Assembly (NCBI GenBank): GCA_002411365.1
Contig: DHSD01000022.1
Coordinates: forward strand, 1-43,419
From: Ruminococcaceae bacterium UBA5295
Lineage (GTDB): Bacteria > Bacillota > Clostridia > Oscillospirales > Acutalibacteraceae
Direction of reading: 5' to 3'
DNA length: 43,419 nucleotides
This document shows, one piece after another, positions 7,869-16,476 of this stretch (position 1 is its first letter; the number at the start of each line of letters is the position of its first letter). The notes under the pieces are model-generated. The model saw only the letters and a list, made by a program, of their open reading frames with translations, did not search any database and was not told the DNA's origin. The position numbers were made by a program, and so were the translations under genes.

Positions 7869-8447
7869 TTGCCAATTTATAATTTTACTGTTCCCGCAAA
7901 ACGGATTTTCGAAAGCAATATTCTGCTTATAATCTGCTGTGCATTTTATTTGGCGTGGTGGCTGCTGGCATTTAAGCCAAATGGTGCCATAAAGGGCATG
8001 AAAACAGGGTGGCTTCTCATACCCGCTTTCGCCGCAGGCCTTGCAGCTATTATTTTTGCAGTCAGAGGCATTACTTCATCTCAGGCCAAAGCGGCATTGT
8101 TTCCAAATTGGTCGCTTCTTTTGGGCGACATTGCGTTATACATTATACTGTTGTTTATAACACGCCTGCTGTTTAAAAGGCCTGTTACGACTGAATTATT
8201 TCTCATAGTTGGATGGGCCGCGCTTGCGCTGTCTGAAATTGACACACTGTATGGGATTGGGGTGTTTTCTCATATCCTTGCGGTTATATTCGTTGCCGTC
8301 GTTGCAGCTGGCACGTTGATGAATTTTATCTGTTATATGCTTTACTACAATCTTGGAAAACGCGCAGGGTATTTCGACGGCATGATTCCGTTAATAGGCG
8401 TGGCGCTTATCACACTCAGCATATCTATAGCCATGCTGTCGGCTTAA
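7869..8447 (+). CDS. Integral membrane protein of unknown function
   Basis: 192 residues from TTG at 7869, chosen because AAGGAG lies nine bases upstream; the 25 upstream codons of the longer frame overlap the zinc-ribbon ORF and are not membrane-like. Five or six hydrophobic segments are visible (e.g. ILLIICCAFYLAWWLLAF, GWLLIPAFAAGLAAIIFAV, IALYIILLFITRLLF, FLIVGWAALALS, VIFVAVVAAGTLMNFICYML and a final LIGVALITLSISIAML). I do not recognise the family. It is separated from the CarD gene by a shared terminator and divergent from the BlaI-M56 pair, whose repressor could in principle control it. Confidence 0.7.
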   Translation: MPIYNFTVPAKRIFESNILLIICCAFYLAWWLLAFKPNGAIKGMKTGWLLIPAFAAGLAAIIFAVRGITSSQAKAALFPNWSLLLGDIALYIILLFITRLLFKRPVTTELFLIVGWAALALSEIDTLYGIGVFSHILAVIFVAVVAAGTLMNFICYMLYYNLGKRAGYFDGMIPLIGVALITLSISIAMLSA

Positions 8448-8489
8448 AAGCTGAGCCTTACCAATGAAATTTACTGTCTGCCATTATGG

Positions 8490-8521
8490 AAATGCGCAAA
8501 CCCATTAGGGTTTGCGCATTT
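8490..8521. terminator. Bidirectional terminator between convergent genes
   Basis: A perfect 14-bp stem (AAATGCGCAAACCC / GGGTTTGCGCATTT) with loop ATTA lies between the membrane-protein stop and the CarD-like stop, and its right arm touches the CarD-like stop codon. The A/T ends can serve as U-tracts in either direction. Confidence 0.8.
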
Positions 8522-9048
8522 CAACCAACCTGTTTTTCCATAGCAGATCGGATGTAATCTTCTACTTTTTCCTGCGGAATTTCAAGCGAATACGAGAATT
8601 CTTCCTTTACAAACTTTTCTGCTGTTTTAAGCATATCATCATCAGTGCCCGAAAGCTTTTTGCCGCTTTTCTGCAGTTCTCTTTTACGCTCAAAAAGGCA
8701 GCGTATCATAAGCAGAAGGTCTTCCTCCATGCCCCGGTTCAAAATTTCATGAAAAAAATTGGTACGTGCAGTTCTGTCATCTATCCAGCTAATTTCTTTC
8801 CCGATTGCGCCCGCAAGCAGAGAATCTACCTCTGACTTTGTCATAGCAAAGCGCATCCTTCCGGTCAAAGTTTTGTTTTCAGTTGGAACGAAAATTTTGG
8901 AATTTGGATTGCCGGCAGGGCTGAGAACATAATAAAGGCGGCTTGGTGCCTCCAGCGACGGGCGAAGTGCTTTGATGTCTGACACAAAGCACATACCGCT
9001 TGACCCGTAAATCACGCAGTTACCCTTTTTAAATTTCTGAGCTGCCAT
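8521..9048 (-). CDS. CarD-like transcriptional regulator
   Basis: 175 residues. The N-terminal ~65 residues are a CarD/TRCF RNA-polymerase-interacting domain (FKKGNCVIYGSSGMCFVSDI, YYVLSPAGNPNSKIFVPTEN). The helical C-terminal part (ELQKSGKKLSGTDDDMLKTA, KFVKEEFSYSLEIP) matches the CarD arrangement. Proteins of this family bind the RNAP beta subunit and stabilise open complexes, often affecting rRNA and stress transcription. ATG at 9048 follows GGAGGAAAG. Clostridia often carry several short CarD-like paralogues; which one this is cannot be told from the sequence alone. Confidence 0.85.
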   Translation of the reverse strand: MAAQKFKKGNCVIYGSSGMCFVSDIKALRPSLEAPSRLYYVLSPAGNPNSKIFVPTENKTLTGRMRFAMTKSEVDSLLAGAIGKEISWIDDRTARTNFFHEILNRGMEEDLLLMIRCLFERKRELQKSGKKLSGTDDDMLKTAEKFVKEEFSYSLEIPQEKVEDYIRSAMEKQVG

Positions 9049-9293
9049 AATCTTTCCTCCAATGGTCTTCGCTGTTTATTATCGGAAATCAGTCTATAAA
9101 GCCTGGTCCCGTAATATTTTCAGAAGATTTAATCCCGCCATTAAGTTTTCAAAAGGCAGAACGAGCATGACCAAATAATATTAATCTCCTTATATATTTT
9201 AACAATTTGCCGCGTGAAATGCAACCTGCTGTGAAATAGCCATTTTTTGCTATGCTGTCATTGAAAAAAATCTTTATGGGTGAAGTATGTAAA

Positions 9294-9329
9294 TAAAAAA
9301 AGCAGGCACCGAAAATTTTCAGTGCCTGT
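9294..9329 (-). terminator. Terminator downstream of gatB
   Basis: On the minus strand, AGGCACTGAAAATTTTCGGTGCCT forms a near-perfect stem followed by GCTTTTTTTATTT, 35 bp past the gatB stop. It closes the aspS-gatCAB transcript. The rest of 9049-9363 holds only the CarD-gene upstream region and no gene I can support. Confidence 0.8.
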
Positions 9330-9363
9330 TGATTTTTAATGTCGCTGTGCATTTTAAAACGGG

Positions 9364-10779
9364 CTACTGCCCGATTAATGAAATCAGTATTTTTTCCGCT
9401 TCCTGTGGGTTCGCACGGCCACGGGTAGCTTTCATGACCGCACCTACAAGCGCCTTGACGGCCTTCTGCTTCCCGCCGAGATAATCCTTTGCAGCATTAG
9501 GGTTGGCATGTATCGCCTGTGCGCAAAGTTTTTTCAAATCCTCTGCGCTTATTCCGGCAAGGTCTTTTTCACTGAGGAACGCCGAAGCGGGCTTACCGCT
9601 GTCGAGCATTTTTTCCAGTGTAGATTTCAACTGGTTCTTGCGGATTTTGCCTTCGTCGAACAGCCGCACAAGTGCGCTGAGGTTTTCTGGCGGAATATTT
9701 ATATTGAAACTGTCTTTTTCACTCTCATCTTTAATGCGTGCGAAAATCGGTCCGGTTATGCAGTTTACAACAGTGCGCGTATTTTTAACGCCATTTGCGG
9801 CCTTTTCAAAATAGTCTGCAATGCGACGGTGCTCAATCAGCATCTGTGCATCACCTTCAGTAAGGCCGTAATCATTTACGAAGCGGTGCAGGCGTTTCTG
9901 CGGGTCTTCGGGCATCTTCGCCTTTGTTTTTTTTACCATATCATCCGTAACACGGACGGCGACGAGGTCTGGCTCGCGGAAATAGCGGTAGTCGTCAGCA
10001 TCTTCTTTGCCGCGCATACCTTCGGTGCAGCCCGTGCCTTCATTGTAGCGGCGCGTCTCCTGCACAACTTTTTCGCCGCTTTCAATCAGGTCTATCTGCC
10101 TGTCAATTTCATACTGCATGGCTTTTGTCATGTGTGAAAAAGAATTCATGTTCTTTATCTCAGTGCGTGTGCTGAGCTCTGTGGAACCTTGCGGGCGGAC
10201 AGAGATATTAACGTCGCAGCGGAGGGAACCTTCCTGCATCCTGCAGTCTGATATGCCTATATAGCGCATGATCATCTGCAGCTTTTCCACATATTCTATG
10301 GCTTCATCTATGCTGCGGATATCCGGCTCCGAAACTATCTCAATAAGCGGGACGCCGCTGCGGTTGTAGTCAATAAACGTATTTCCACGCTCATGCACGA
10401 GCTTTCCGGCGTCCTCCTCCATGTGTATGCGCGTAAGGCGGATTTTCCGGCCGTTTGAAAGCTCCACATAGCCATGCCTGCACAGCGGCTGGTCGTACTG
10501 TGAAATCTGATACGCCTTTGGCAGGTCGGGATAAACATAGTTTTTGCGATCCATTTTCGCGTCGGGGTTAATTTCACAGTGCGTCGCAAGCCCAGCCATT
10601 ACCGCATACTCAACAACGGCTTTGTTGAGCTTTGGCAGTGTGCCGGGAAGACCAATGCAAACAGGGCAGCAGTGTGTGTTGGGCTTGCCGCCGAACTCAG
10701 TAGTGCATGAGCAGAAGATCTTCGTTTTTGTGGAAAGCTCAATATGGGTTTCGAGCCCGCAGACAACTTCGTAATTCAC
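9364..10779 (-). CDS. gatB: Aspartyl/glutamyl-tRNA(Asn/Gln) amidotransferase subunit B
   Basis: 471 residues, full length for GatB. The kinase-like domain starts YEVVCGLETHIELSTKTKIF and continues with CCPVCIGLPGTLP and DRKNYVYPDLPKAYQISQ. The helical and YqeY-like tail ends with GAVMKATRGRANPQEAEKIL. GatB binds and phosphorylates mischarged Asp-tRNA(Asn) or Glu-tRNA(Gln), and GatA then supplies ammonia for amidation. The start is GTG at 10779, overlapping the gatA stop by four bases (GTGA), so translation is coupled. Confidence 0.97.
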   Translation of the reverse strand: MNYEVVCGLETHIELSTKTKIFCSCTTEFGGKPNTHCCPVCIGLPGTLPKLNKAVVEYAVMAGLATHCEINPDAKMDRKNYVYPDLPKAYQISQYDQPLCRHGYVELSNGRKIRLTRIHMEEDAGKLVHERGNTFIDYNRSGVPLIEIVSEPDIRSIDEAIEYVEKLQMIMRYIGISDCRMQEGSLRCDVNISVRPQGSTELSTRTEIKNMNSFSHMTKAMQYEIDRQIDLIESGEKVVQETRRYNEGTGCTEGMRGKEDADDYRYFREPDLVAVRVTDDMVKKTKAKMPEDPQKRLHRFVNDYGLTEGDAQMLIEHRRIADYFEKAANGVKNTRTVVNCITGPIFARIKDESEKDSFNINIPPENLSALVRLFDEGKIRKNQLKSTLEKMLDSGKPASAFLSEKDLAGISAEDLKKLCAQAIHANPNAAKDYLGGKQKAVKALVGAVMKATRGRANPQEAEKILISLIGQ

Positions 10780-12242
10780 AGCGAAACCCCCATTCCTGTA
10801 TCTTTAAACGACGTTTCACGTGCTGCTGATTCGTACATGTTCGCAAAATTGAGCACAGTGCTTTCCGAAAACTTCGGCCCGAGAATCTGCATGCCTACAG
10901 GCATGCCGTCGCTGCCAAAACCGCACGGCACACTTACAGCCGGCAGACCGGCAATGTTTACGGGAACTGTGCATATGTCTGTCTGGTACGTTTCCACAGG
11001 GTCTTTTGCCGCATAATTTTCGGGAAACGCTGTCATTGGCACGGTAGGCGCAAGGATAACGTCGCATTTCGAAAAAGCGCCGTCAAAAGCCTGGACAATA
11101 GCTCCGCGCAGGTCCTGCGCTTTTTTATAGTAAGCGTCGTAATAGCCTGAACTCAAGACATAAGTCCCGAGGAGTATGCGGCGTTTGACTTCTGCGCCGA
11201 AGCCTTCGCTCCTTGTTTTGCATATCATCTCGTTGCGGCTTGTGTAGTGTTCTGTCTGGTAGCCGTAGCGTATGCCGTCGTAGCGCCCGAGGTTAGACGA
11301 TGCCTCGGCGCATGCGAGGATATAATAAACGGGGAGGCTGTAATGGATAGACGGCATACTGAATTCAACGGTTTCGGCACCGAGTGAGTGGAAAACATCT
11401 GCGGCTTTGAGCAGGGCTTCTTTTACGTCAGACCGTACGCCGTCAAAATACTCTTTCACTATCCCGATTTTCTTACCGCGTATGTCATTTTCGAGTGCAG
11501 GCAGAACCGGCTCTTTCTGCCCGCTGCTTGTGGAGTCCATTTTATCATAAACTGAAATCACGTCATATACGCGCGCGGCGTCTTCTACACTTGACGCTAT
11601 TGGGCCTATTTGGTCGAAGCTTGAAGCGTATGCAATAAGTCCATAGCGCGATACCGTACCGTACGTAGGCTTAAAGCCGACGGCTCCACAGAAGCTTGCA
11701 GGCTGGCGTATGGAACCGCCTGTGTCCGAGCCAAGGGCGTAAGCCGCAAGGTTGCCGCTGACTGCGGAGGCAGCCCCGCCGCTGCTCCCGCCTGCGACAC
11801 GCTTCAGGTTGTGCGGATTTTTTGCCCCGCCGTGGCACGACGTTTCGCATGAAGAGCCCATGGCGAACTCGTCCATGTTCGTTTTGCCGAGGAGGACGGC
11901 TTTCTGATTCTTAAGCACCGACCATACCGTAGCGTCATATATCGGCACATAGCCGCCAAGTATCTTTGAGCAACACGTTGTCTCCATGCCTTTTGTGGAG
12001 ATGTTGTCTTTTAATGCCATAGGTATGCCTTCAAGCGGTGCAAGTTCTTTCCCGGCAGCAATGTCCTTATCGACTTCGGCAGCCGTTTTAAGCGCAGCGT
12101 CAGCCGTGACATTTATATAAGCATTAAGGGCACCATTCTCTTTCCCGATGACACTCAGGTATTTTTTTGTAAGTTCCGTACAGCTTATTTCCCCTGAGGA
12201 CAGCATTTCCTGCAGCTGTGCGATTTTTCCGTACTTTCCCAT
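10776..12242 (-). CDS. gatA: Aspartyl/glutamyl-tRNA(Asn/Gln) amidotransferase subunit A
   Basis: 488 residues. The amidase signature is intact: the catalytic Lys in ALKDNIS, the serine-rich loop RVAGGSSGGAASAVSGNLAA and the second serine in LGSDTGGSIRQPASFCG form the Ser-cisSer-Lys triad. GatA releases ammonia from glutamine for the transamidation done with GatB and GatC. ATG at 12242 follows AAAGGAG with seven-base spacing. It is third in the aspS-gatC-gatA-gatB operon. Confidence 0.97.
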   Translation of the reverse strand: MGKYGKIAQLQEMLSSGEISCTELTKKYLSVIGKENGALNAYINVTADAALKTAAEVDKDIAAGKELAPLEGIPMALKDNISTKGMETTCCSKILGGYVPIYDATVWSVLKNQKAVLLGKTNMDEFAMGSSCETSCHGGAKNPHNLKRVAGGSSGGAASAVSGNLAAYALGSDTGGSIRQPASFCGAVGFKPTYGTVSRYGLIAYASSFDQIGPIASSVEDAARVYDVISVYDKMDSTSSGQKEPVLPALENDIRGKKIGIVKEYFDGVRSDVKEALLKAADVFHSLGAETVEFSMPSIHYSLPVYYILACAEASSNLGRYDGIRYGYQTEHYTSRNEMICKTRSEGFGAEVKRRILLGTYVLSSGYYDAYYKKAQDLRGAIVQAFDGAFSKCDVILAPTVPMTAFPENYAAKDPVETYQTDICTVPVNIAGLPAVSVPCGFGSDGMPVGMQILGPKFSESTVLNFANMYESAARETSFKDTGMGVSL

Positions 12243-12254
12243 ATAAAAGCTCCT

Positions 12255-12536
12255 TTACCGGCGCCGCCGCACAACGAAGTACCCGTCTTCGCTGTCTTCG
12301 GCGTTTTTCAGAATGTCATCACGGCTGTAAGACAGCTCTGCAGAGTCCTCGCGGAGGACGTTGGAAAGTCCATTTATGTTATCAAAATCTGTTGATTTAT
12401 CGGACGATGCGGCGTTTATCGTGTCGGCAAACCCGATGATTTTATTCATGTCTTCCGTAAGGGAATCAAGCTCTTCCGGAGTGACTGAAAGTTTTGCGAG
12501 GTTTGCAATTTTAAGTATTTCTTCATGTGTTACCAT
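12255..12536 (-). CDS. gatC: Aspartyl/glutamyl-tRNA(Asn/Gln) amidotransferase subunit C
   Basis: 93 residues, typical for the GatC chaperone subunit, with the family's N-terminal pattern (HEEILKIANLAKLSVTPEEL) and a middle FADTINAASSD region. It wraps around the GatA-GatB interface and stabilises the complex. It lies 10 bp after aspS and 12 bp before gatA on the same strand. The arginine-rich final residues (VVRRRR) are unremarkable. Confidence 0.93.
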   Translation of the reverse strand: MVTHEEILKIANLAKLSVTPEELDSLTEDMNKIIGFADTINAASSDKSTDFDNINGLSNVLREDSAELSYSRDDILKNAEDSEDGYFVVRRRR

Positions 12537-12546
12537 CTTTAAAGCC

Positions 12547-14298
12547 TCACTTCCGCAGCCTTATATGGACTTCGCGCAGCTGCTGCTCGGTAACCTCGTT
12601 AGGTGAGCCCATCATTACGTCCTGCGCGTTGGAGTTCATCGGGAACGCTATAACTTCACGGATATTGTCTTCGCCGGTAAGCAGCATGAGCATGCGGTCT
12701 ATGCCTGGCGCCATGCCTGCATGCGGCGGTGCCCCATACTGGAATGCGTGGTAAAGTGACGTAAACTTTGTTTTGAGCTCTTCTTCAGTGTAGCCCGCAA
12801 TTTCGAACGCCTTTTTCATTATGTCTATACGGTGGTTTCGCACAGCACCTGAAGAGAGCTCAATGCCGTTGCACACGATATCGTACTGATATGCAAGCAC
12901 ATCTTCAGGGTTCTTTGTCATAAGTGCTTCCATGCCGCCCTGCGGCATGGAAAAAGGATTGTGCATGAAAATAGTCGCGCCTGTCTCTTCATCAATCGTA
13001 AACATAGGAAAATCAGTTATGAAACAGAAATCGAAGCGGCTGCCATCTATAAGCCCGAGGCGCTTTCCAAGTTCCTCGCGTATTTGGCCGGCAAATTTCG
13101 GCGCCATATCGGCATCGTCTGCAATGAAGAAAAGCACACAGCCGGGTTTCATGCCGGAACGGCGGACGAGCTCGCTGCGCCTGTCATCCGGGAGGTACTT
13201 ATTTATAGGCCCCTGGTATTCGCCGTCCTGCGTCACCTTGATGTAGCCGAGGCCTTTCATGCCGATGCTCTCGGCATACTTCAGCGTGCCTTCAAAAAAG
13301 CTGCGCGGCTGGCCGGCACAGTCCGGAACATTTATGGCACGGACTGTTTTGTGCTGGAACGGCTTAAACGATGTACCGTCAAAAATATCGGTTATGTCGA
13401 GTATTTCAAGCGGGTTGCGCAGGTCAGGTTTATCTGTACCGTATTTCAGCATTGACTCCGCATATGGGATACGCCTGAACGGAGCGGGAGATACTTTTTT
13501 ATTTGAAAACTTGCGGAATGTGTCGCCTATCACTTCTTCCGCAACAGCAAAAACATCTTCCTGTGTTGCAAATGCCATTTCAAAGTCGAGCTGATAAAAT
13601 TCGCCGGGCGAGCGGTCCGCACGTGCGTCTTCGTCACGGAAGCAGGGAGCAACCTGAAAATACCTGTCGAACCCCGAAACCATAAGAAGCTGCTTAAATA
13701 TCTGCGGTGCCTGAGGCAGCGCATAAAACTTTCCCGGATGGCGGCGGCTCGGTATCAGATAATCGCGCGCACCCTCGGGAGATGAAGCGGACAGGATTGG
13801 CGTCTGCATCTCCAGAAAACCAAGGCTTGTCATTTTCTGCCGCAGATATGAGATAAGCTCTGAGCGCAGCACAATATTGCGGTGGACTTTAGGGTTGCGC
13901 AGGTCGAGGTAACGGTATTTAAGCCGCACGTCTTCTTTAGTTTCGCGCGAGGACATAATTTCAAACGGCAGCGGCGCCGTTACCTTCCCAAGGACTGTTA
14001 GTTCGTCAACATGGACTTCGACAGTTCCTGTCGGGATTTTCGGGTTGACCGTGTCTGCATCGCGCAGCACTACTTTTCCTTTTGCTGTGAGGGTGCATTC
14101 TTTATTGATATCCATCAGCATTTTTTCATCATGTATGACTATCTGGACAACACCGTAATGGTCGCGCAGGTCTATAAACTGCACGCCGCCGTGGTCGCGG
14201 ATATTTTCAACCCAACCCGCCACGCGGATTTCTTTCCCAATATCATTTTCACCGACTTCACCACAGAGGCGCGTGCGGTACTGATTTGCACGGATCAT
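12547..14298 (-). CDS. aspS: Aspartyl-tRNA synthetase, probably non-discriminating
   Basis: 583 residues, bacterial-type AspRS: N-terminal OB anticodon-binding domain (residues ~20-110), class II catalytic core with motif 2 FRDEDARADRSPGEF, a GAD insert, and motif 3 GMAPGIDRMLML. Known work on Pseudomonas AspRS ties a His in the anticodon domain to recognition of tRNA(Asn); this protein has His at the corresponding place (RDHGGV, His36), where E. coli has Leu. Together with the adjacent gatCAB this fits an enzyme that makes both Asp-tRNA(Asp) and Asp-tRNA(Asn), the latter then amidated. ATG at 14298 follows a GGGGGAT ribosome site. Confidence 0.95.
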   Translation of the reverse strand: MIRANQYRTRLCGEVGENDIGKEIRVAGWVENIRDHGGVQFIDLRDHYGVVQIVIHDEKMLMDINKECTLTAKGKVVLRDADTVNPKIPTGTVEVHVDELTVLGKVTAPLPFEIMSSRETKEDVRLKYRYLDLRNPKVHRNIVLRSELISYLRQKMTSLGFLEMQTPILSASSPEGARDYLIPSRRHPGKFYALPQAPQIFKQLLMVSGFDRYFQVAPCFRDEDARADRSPGEFYQLDFEMAFATQEDVFAVAEEVIGDTFRKFSNKKVSPAPFRRIPYAESMLKYGTDKPDLRNPLEILDITDIFDGTSFKPFQHKTVRAINVPDCAGQPRSFFEGTLKYAESIGMKGLGYIKVTQDGEYQGPINKYLPDDRRSELVRRSGMKPGCVLFFIADDADMAPKFAGQIREELGKRLGLIDGSRFDFCFITDFPMFTIDEETGATIFMHNPFSMPQGGMEALMTKNPEDVLAYQYDIVCNGIELSSGAVRNHRIDIMKKAFEIAGYTEEELKTKFTSLYHAFQYGAPPHAGMAPGIDRMLMLLTGEDNIREVIAFPMNSNAQDVMMGSPNEVTEQQLREVHIRLRK

Positions 14299-14341
14299 GT
14301 TCCGAAGATCCCCCTCTTTTTATACTTTGACTTATTAACCG

Positions 14342-14370
14342 ATTATAGCATGAAACAGGCACGCTTTCAA
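14342..14370 (-). promoter_or_regulatory. Probable sigma-A promoter of aspS-gatCAB
   Basis: On the minus strand, TTGAAA (14365-14370) and a perfect TATAAT (14342-14347) are separated by 17 bp. The predicted start lies about 35 nt upstream of the aspS ATG. No T-box leader is visible; the leader is too short for one. Confidence 0.75.
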
Positions 14371-14538
14371 CGCACATGATAATAATTGCTCAGGGAAGTC
14401 CACATGGCAATCACAAATGAAAAATTTTTGCAGTCGTGGCACATTCCAGACAACAGTGTTGCCTACACTTCTCAAAGCTATATAAAATCTGTAAACAATA
14501 AATTATTCATAAAACTTTATTAATTTAATGAATTTATA

Positions 14539-14566
14539 TTGACAATTTATAAGATGTCAGTACAAT
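14539..14566 (+). promoter_or_regulatory. Probable promoter of the fructose operon
   Basis: TTGACA (14539-14544) and TACAAT (14561-14566) are 16 bp apart. Downstream, CAATCAT occurs at 14578-14584 and again at 14597-14603 (19 bp apart), within the expected transcribed leader. These are candidate operator half-sites for the DeoR-type regulator encoded next. Confidence 0.6.
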
Positions 14567-14651
14567 GATATATGAATCAATCATAAACGTCCATAACAAT
14601 CATTAATCGGTTAAATATCAGCCATGATCAATTATGAAAGCGGAGCAGCGT

Positions 14652-15434
14652 ATGTATGAAGAGGAACGTCTCAAAAAGATCTGCAAATATGTCCAAAATC
14701 AAACAAGAATATCAATCCATTCATTATGCGATATTTTTCACATATCTGAATCCACTGCGCGTAGAGATTTAACAGAACTTGAAAGGCGGAAACTGCTGAA
14801 AAGGACACACGGCGGAGCCGTCTGCACAAGCGCTGTTGGAATTGAGCCATCATACAGGGAAAAACGTGACAAGTACCATCAGGAAAAGCAGAAAATTGCT
14901 GCCTGTGCGGCAAAACAAATAGAAAATGGAGATTCACTGCTAATCGATTCAGGCACAACAACTATGTGCCTTGCCCCATACCTCTGCAAGTTTGAAAAGC
15001 TTACAGTTGTAACGAATTCCATCTTTCTGATGCAAAAGCTTTCCTGGTATTCCAATATTACGCTAATATGCGTTGGCGGCACGTTGCGTTCCAATACTAT
15101 TGCACTGGTCGGGCCAGTCTCAGAAGAAAATTTAAGCCATATACATGTTGACAAAGCATTTATGGCTACAAATGGCATTGATGCTGAAGCAGGTTTAACT
15201 ACACCGAATCTGGCTGAGGCATCTGTTAAGTCTCGCATGATAGCGTCTTCCGAACAGGTCTACGTTTTAGCGGACCATTCAAAGATTGGACATGTTTCAT
15301 TTGCCAGTTTTGGGAAACTGGCAGATGTAGAAGTATGCATTACATGCCATCCTATTTCAGATGAACAACAGCAGAAAATAAAGAATAAGGGAGTACGCTT
15401 TTATTTTGCAGATAGCGAAGACTATACACACTAA
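14652..15434 (+). CDS. fruR: DeoR-family transcriptional regulator of the fructose operon
   Basis: 260 residues from ATG 14652, preferred over an ATG six codons earlier because GGAG lies just upstream and family members start 'M(L/Y)xEER'. The N-terminal DeoR helix-turn-helix (SIHSLCDIFHISESTARRDL, followed by LKRTHGGAV) precedes a sugar-phosphate sensor domain with NGDSLLIDSGTTTMCLA and ADHSKIGHVSF. It is the first gene of a fruR-fruK-fruA operon, 13 bp before fruK. By analogy with gram-positive FruR it represses the operon until fructose-1-phosphate (or -1,6-bisphosphate) binds. Confidence 0.9.
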   Translation: MYEEERLKKICKYVQNQTRISIHSLCDIFHISESTARRDLTELERRKLLKRTHGGAVCTSAVGIEPSYREKRDKYHQEKQKIAACAAKQIENGDSLLIDSGTTTMCLAPYLCKFEKLTVVTNSIFLMQKLSWYSNITLICVGGTLRSNTIALVGPVSEENLSHIHVDKAFMATNGIDAEAGLTTPNLAEASVKSRMIASSEQVYVLADHSKIGHVSFASFGKLADVEVCITCHPISDEQQQKIKNKGVRFYFADSEDYTH

Positions 15435-15447
15435 ATTGGAGGCAATT

Positions 15448-16392
15448 ATGGGAAAAACTGTTCTTACGGTCACACTTAATCCATCAGTTGATAAAACAGT
15501 TACAGTGGAAAGGCTTATTCCATATGGCTTGAACCGTGTTATTAAGTCTGAAACCGATCCAGGTGGAAAGGGAATAAATGTTTCCCGGGTTTTGCACAGT
15601 TTTGGCATAAAAACCACTGCTGTTGGATTTATTGCAGGCCATACAGGAAAACTGTTACAAAACTTTTTAATTCACAGCCATATTGATAGCAATTTTACGG
15701 AAATTCCGGGTGAAACACGAACAAACGTTAAAATATTTGATCAACAAGCAAAAAAGATTACGGAAATAAATGAAAGCGGATGTGAAGTTTGCTCTGACGA
15801 CCTTTTACAGTTTAAAAAAAATTTTGAAGACCTTTGCGCTGAAACCGCAGTTGTTGTTTTAACAGGCAGCATACCGCCGGGTGTACCTGATAATATCTAT
15901 GGGGAATTTATACACATTGCAAACGAAGCGGGAGTGCAGACGATTCTCGATGCAGATGGAGAAGCACTGAAAATAGGAATTAAAAGTAAACCATTTGCTG
16001 TTAAACCAAACTTACACGAATTGGAAGGGCTGGTGGGGCGAAAGCTTTTATCGCTTAACGATATTGTCTATGCTGGCCAAAAACTTATTTTGACGGGTAT
16101 AAACACTGTGATTGTTTCCATGGGAGGAGATGGCGCTGTCGTTATTAATAAAGATGAAGCTTATAAAACAAAGCCATGGACAATTCAGCTAAAAAGTGCG
16201 ACAGGAGCGGGTGATTCCATGGTTGCTGCATTGGCGTACTCAATATTGCAGGGACTAACGCTTGATGAAATTGCACGCATTACAACAGCGGCAGGCACGG
16301 TTACGGCGTCTAAGCCGGGAACGCAGCTTTGCACGAAAGCGGAGATCCTAAAATCAGCCCGGCTTGTAACACTTAATCGTGTAAAGCCATAA
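15448..16392 (+). CDS. fruK: 1-phosphofructokinase
   Basis: 314 residues from ATG 15448, which has GGAGG upstream; the frame could open 14 codons earlier but that overlaps fruR and lacks a ribosome site. It is a PfkB-family ribokinase fold: LTVTLNPSVDKTVTV at the N-terminus, GGKGINVSRVL, and the C-terminal anion-hole motif SATGAGDSMVAALAY with the catalytic Asp. It phosphorylates fructose-1-phosphate, the product of the PTS encoded next, to fructose-1,6-bisphosphate. The tagatose-6-phosphate kinase LacC is a close relative, but the neighbours favour FruK. Confidence 0.93.
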   Translation: MGKTVLTVTLNPSVDKTVTVERLIPYGLNRVIKSETDPGGKGINVSRVLHSFGIKTTAVGFIAGHTGKLLQNFLIHSHIDSNFTEIPGETRTNVKIFDQQAKKITEINESGCEVCSDDLLQFKKNFEDLCAETAVVVLTGSIPPGVPDNIYGEFIHIANEAGVQTILDADGEALKIGIKSKPFAVKPNLHELEGLVGRKLLSLNDIVYAGQKLILTGINTVIVSMGGDGAVVINKDEAYKTKPWTIQLKSATGAGDSMVAALAYSILQGLTLDEIARITTAAGTVTASKPGTQLCTKAEILKSARLVTLNRVKP

Positions 16393-16476
16393 CTCTGATA
16401 ACTCTAATCTCTGTGCTTTATACTGAAAGTTTGGCTAAGCAGAGATTATAAAAAAATTATGGGAAGGAAATTGCAT

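Noticed and set aside
14299..14651. T-box leader for aspS or a riboswitch for the fructose operon
   Set aside because: The leaders are short and lack the T-box sequence or any aptamer pattern I know; only promoter boxes were supported.
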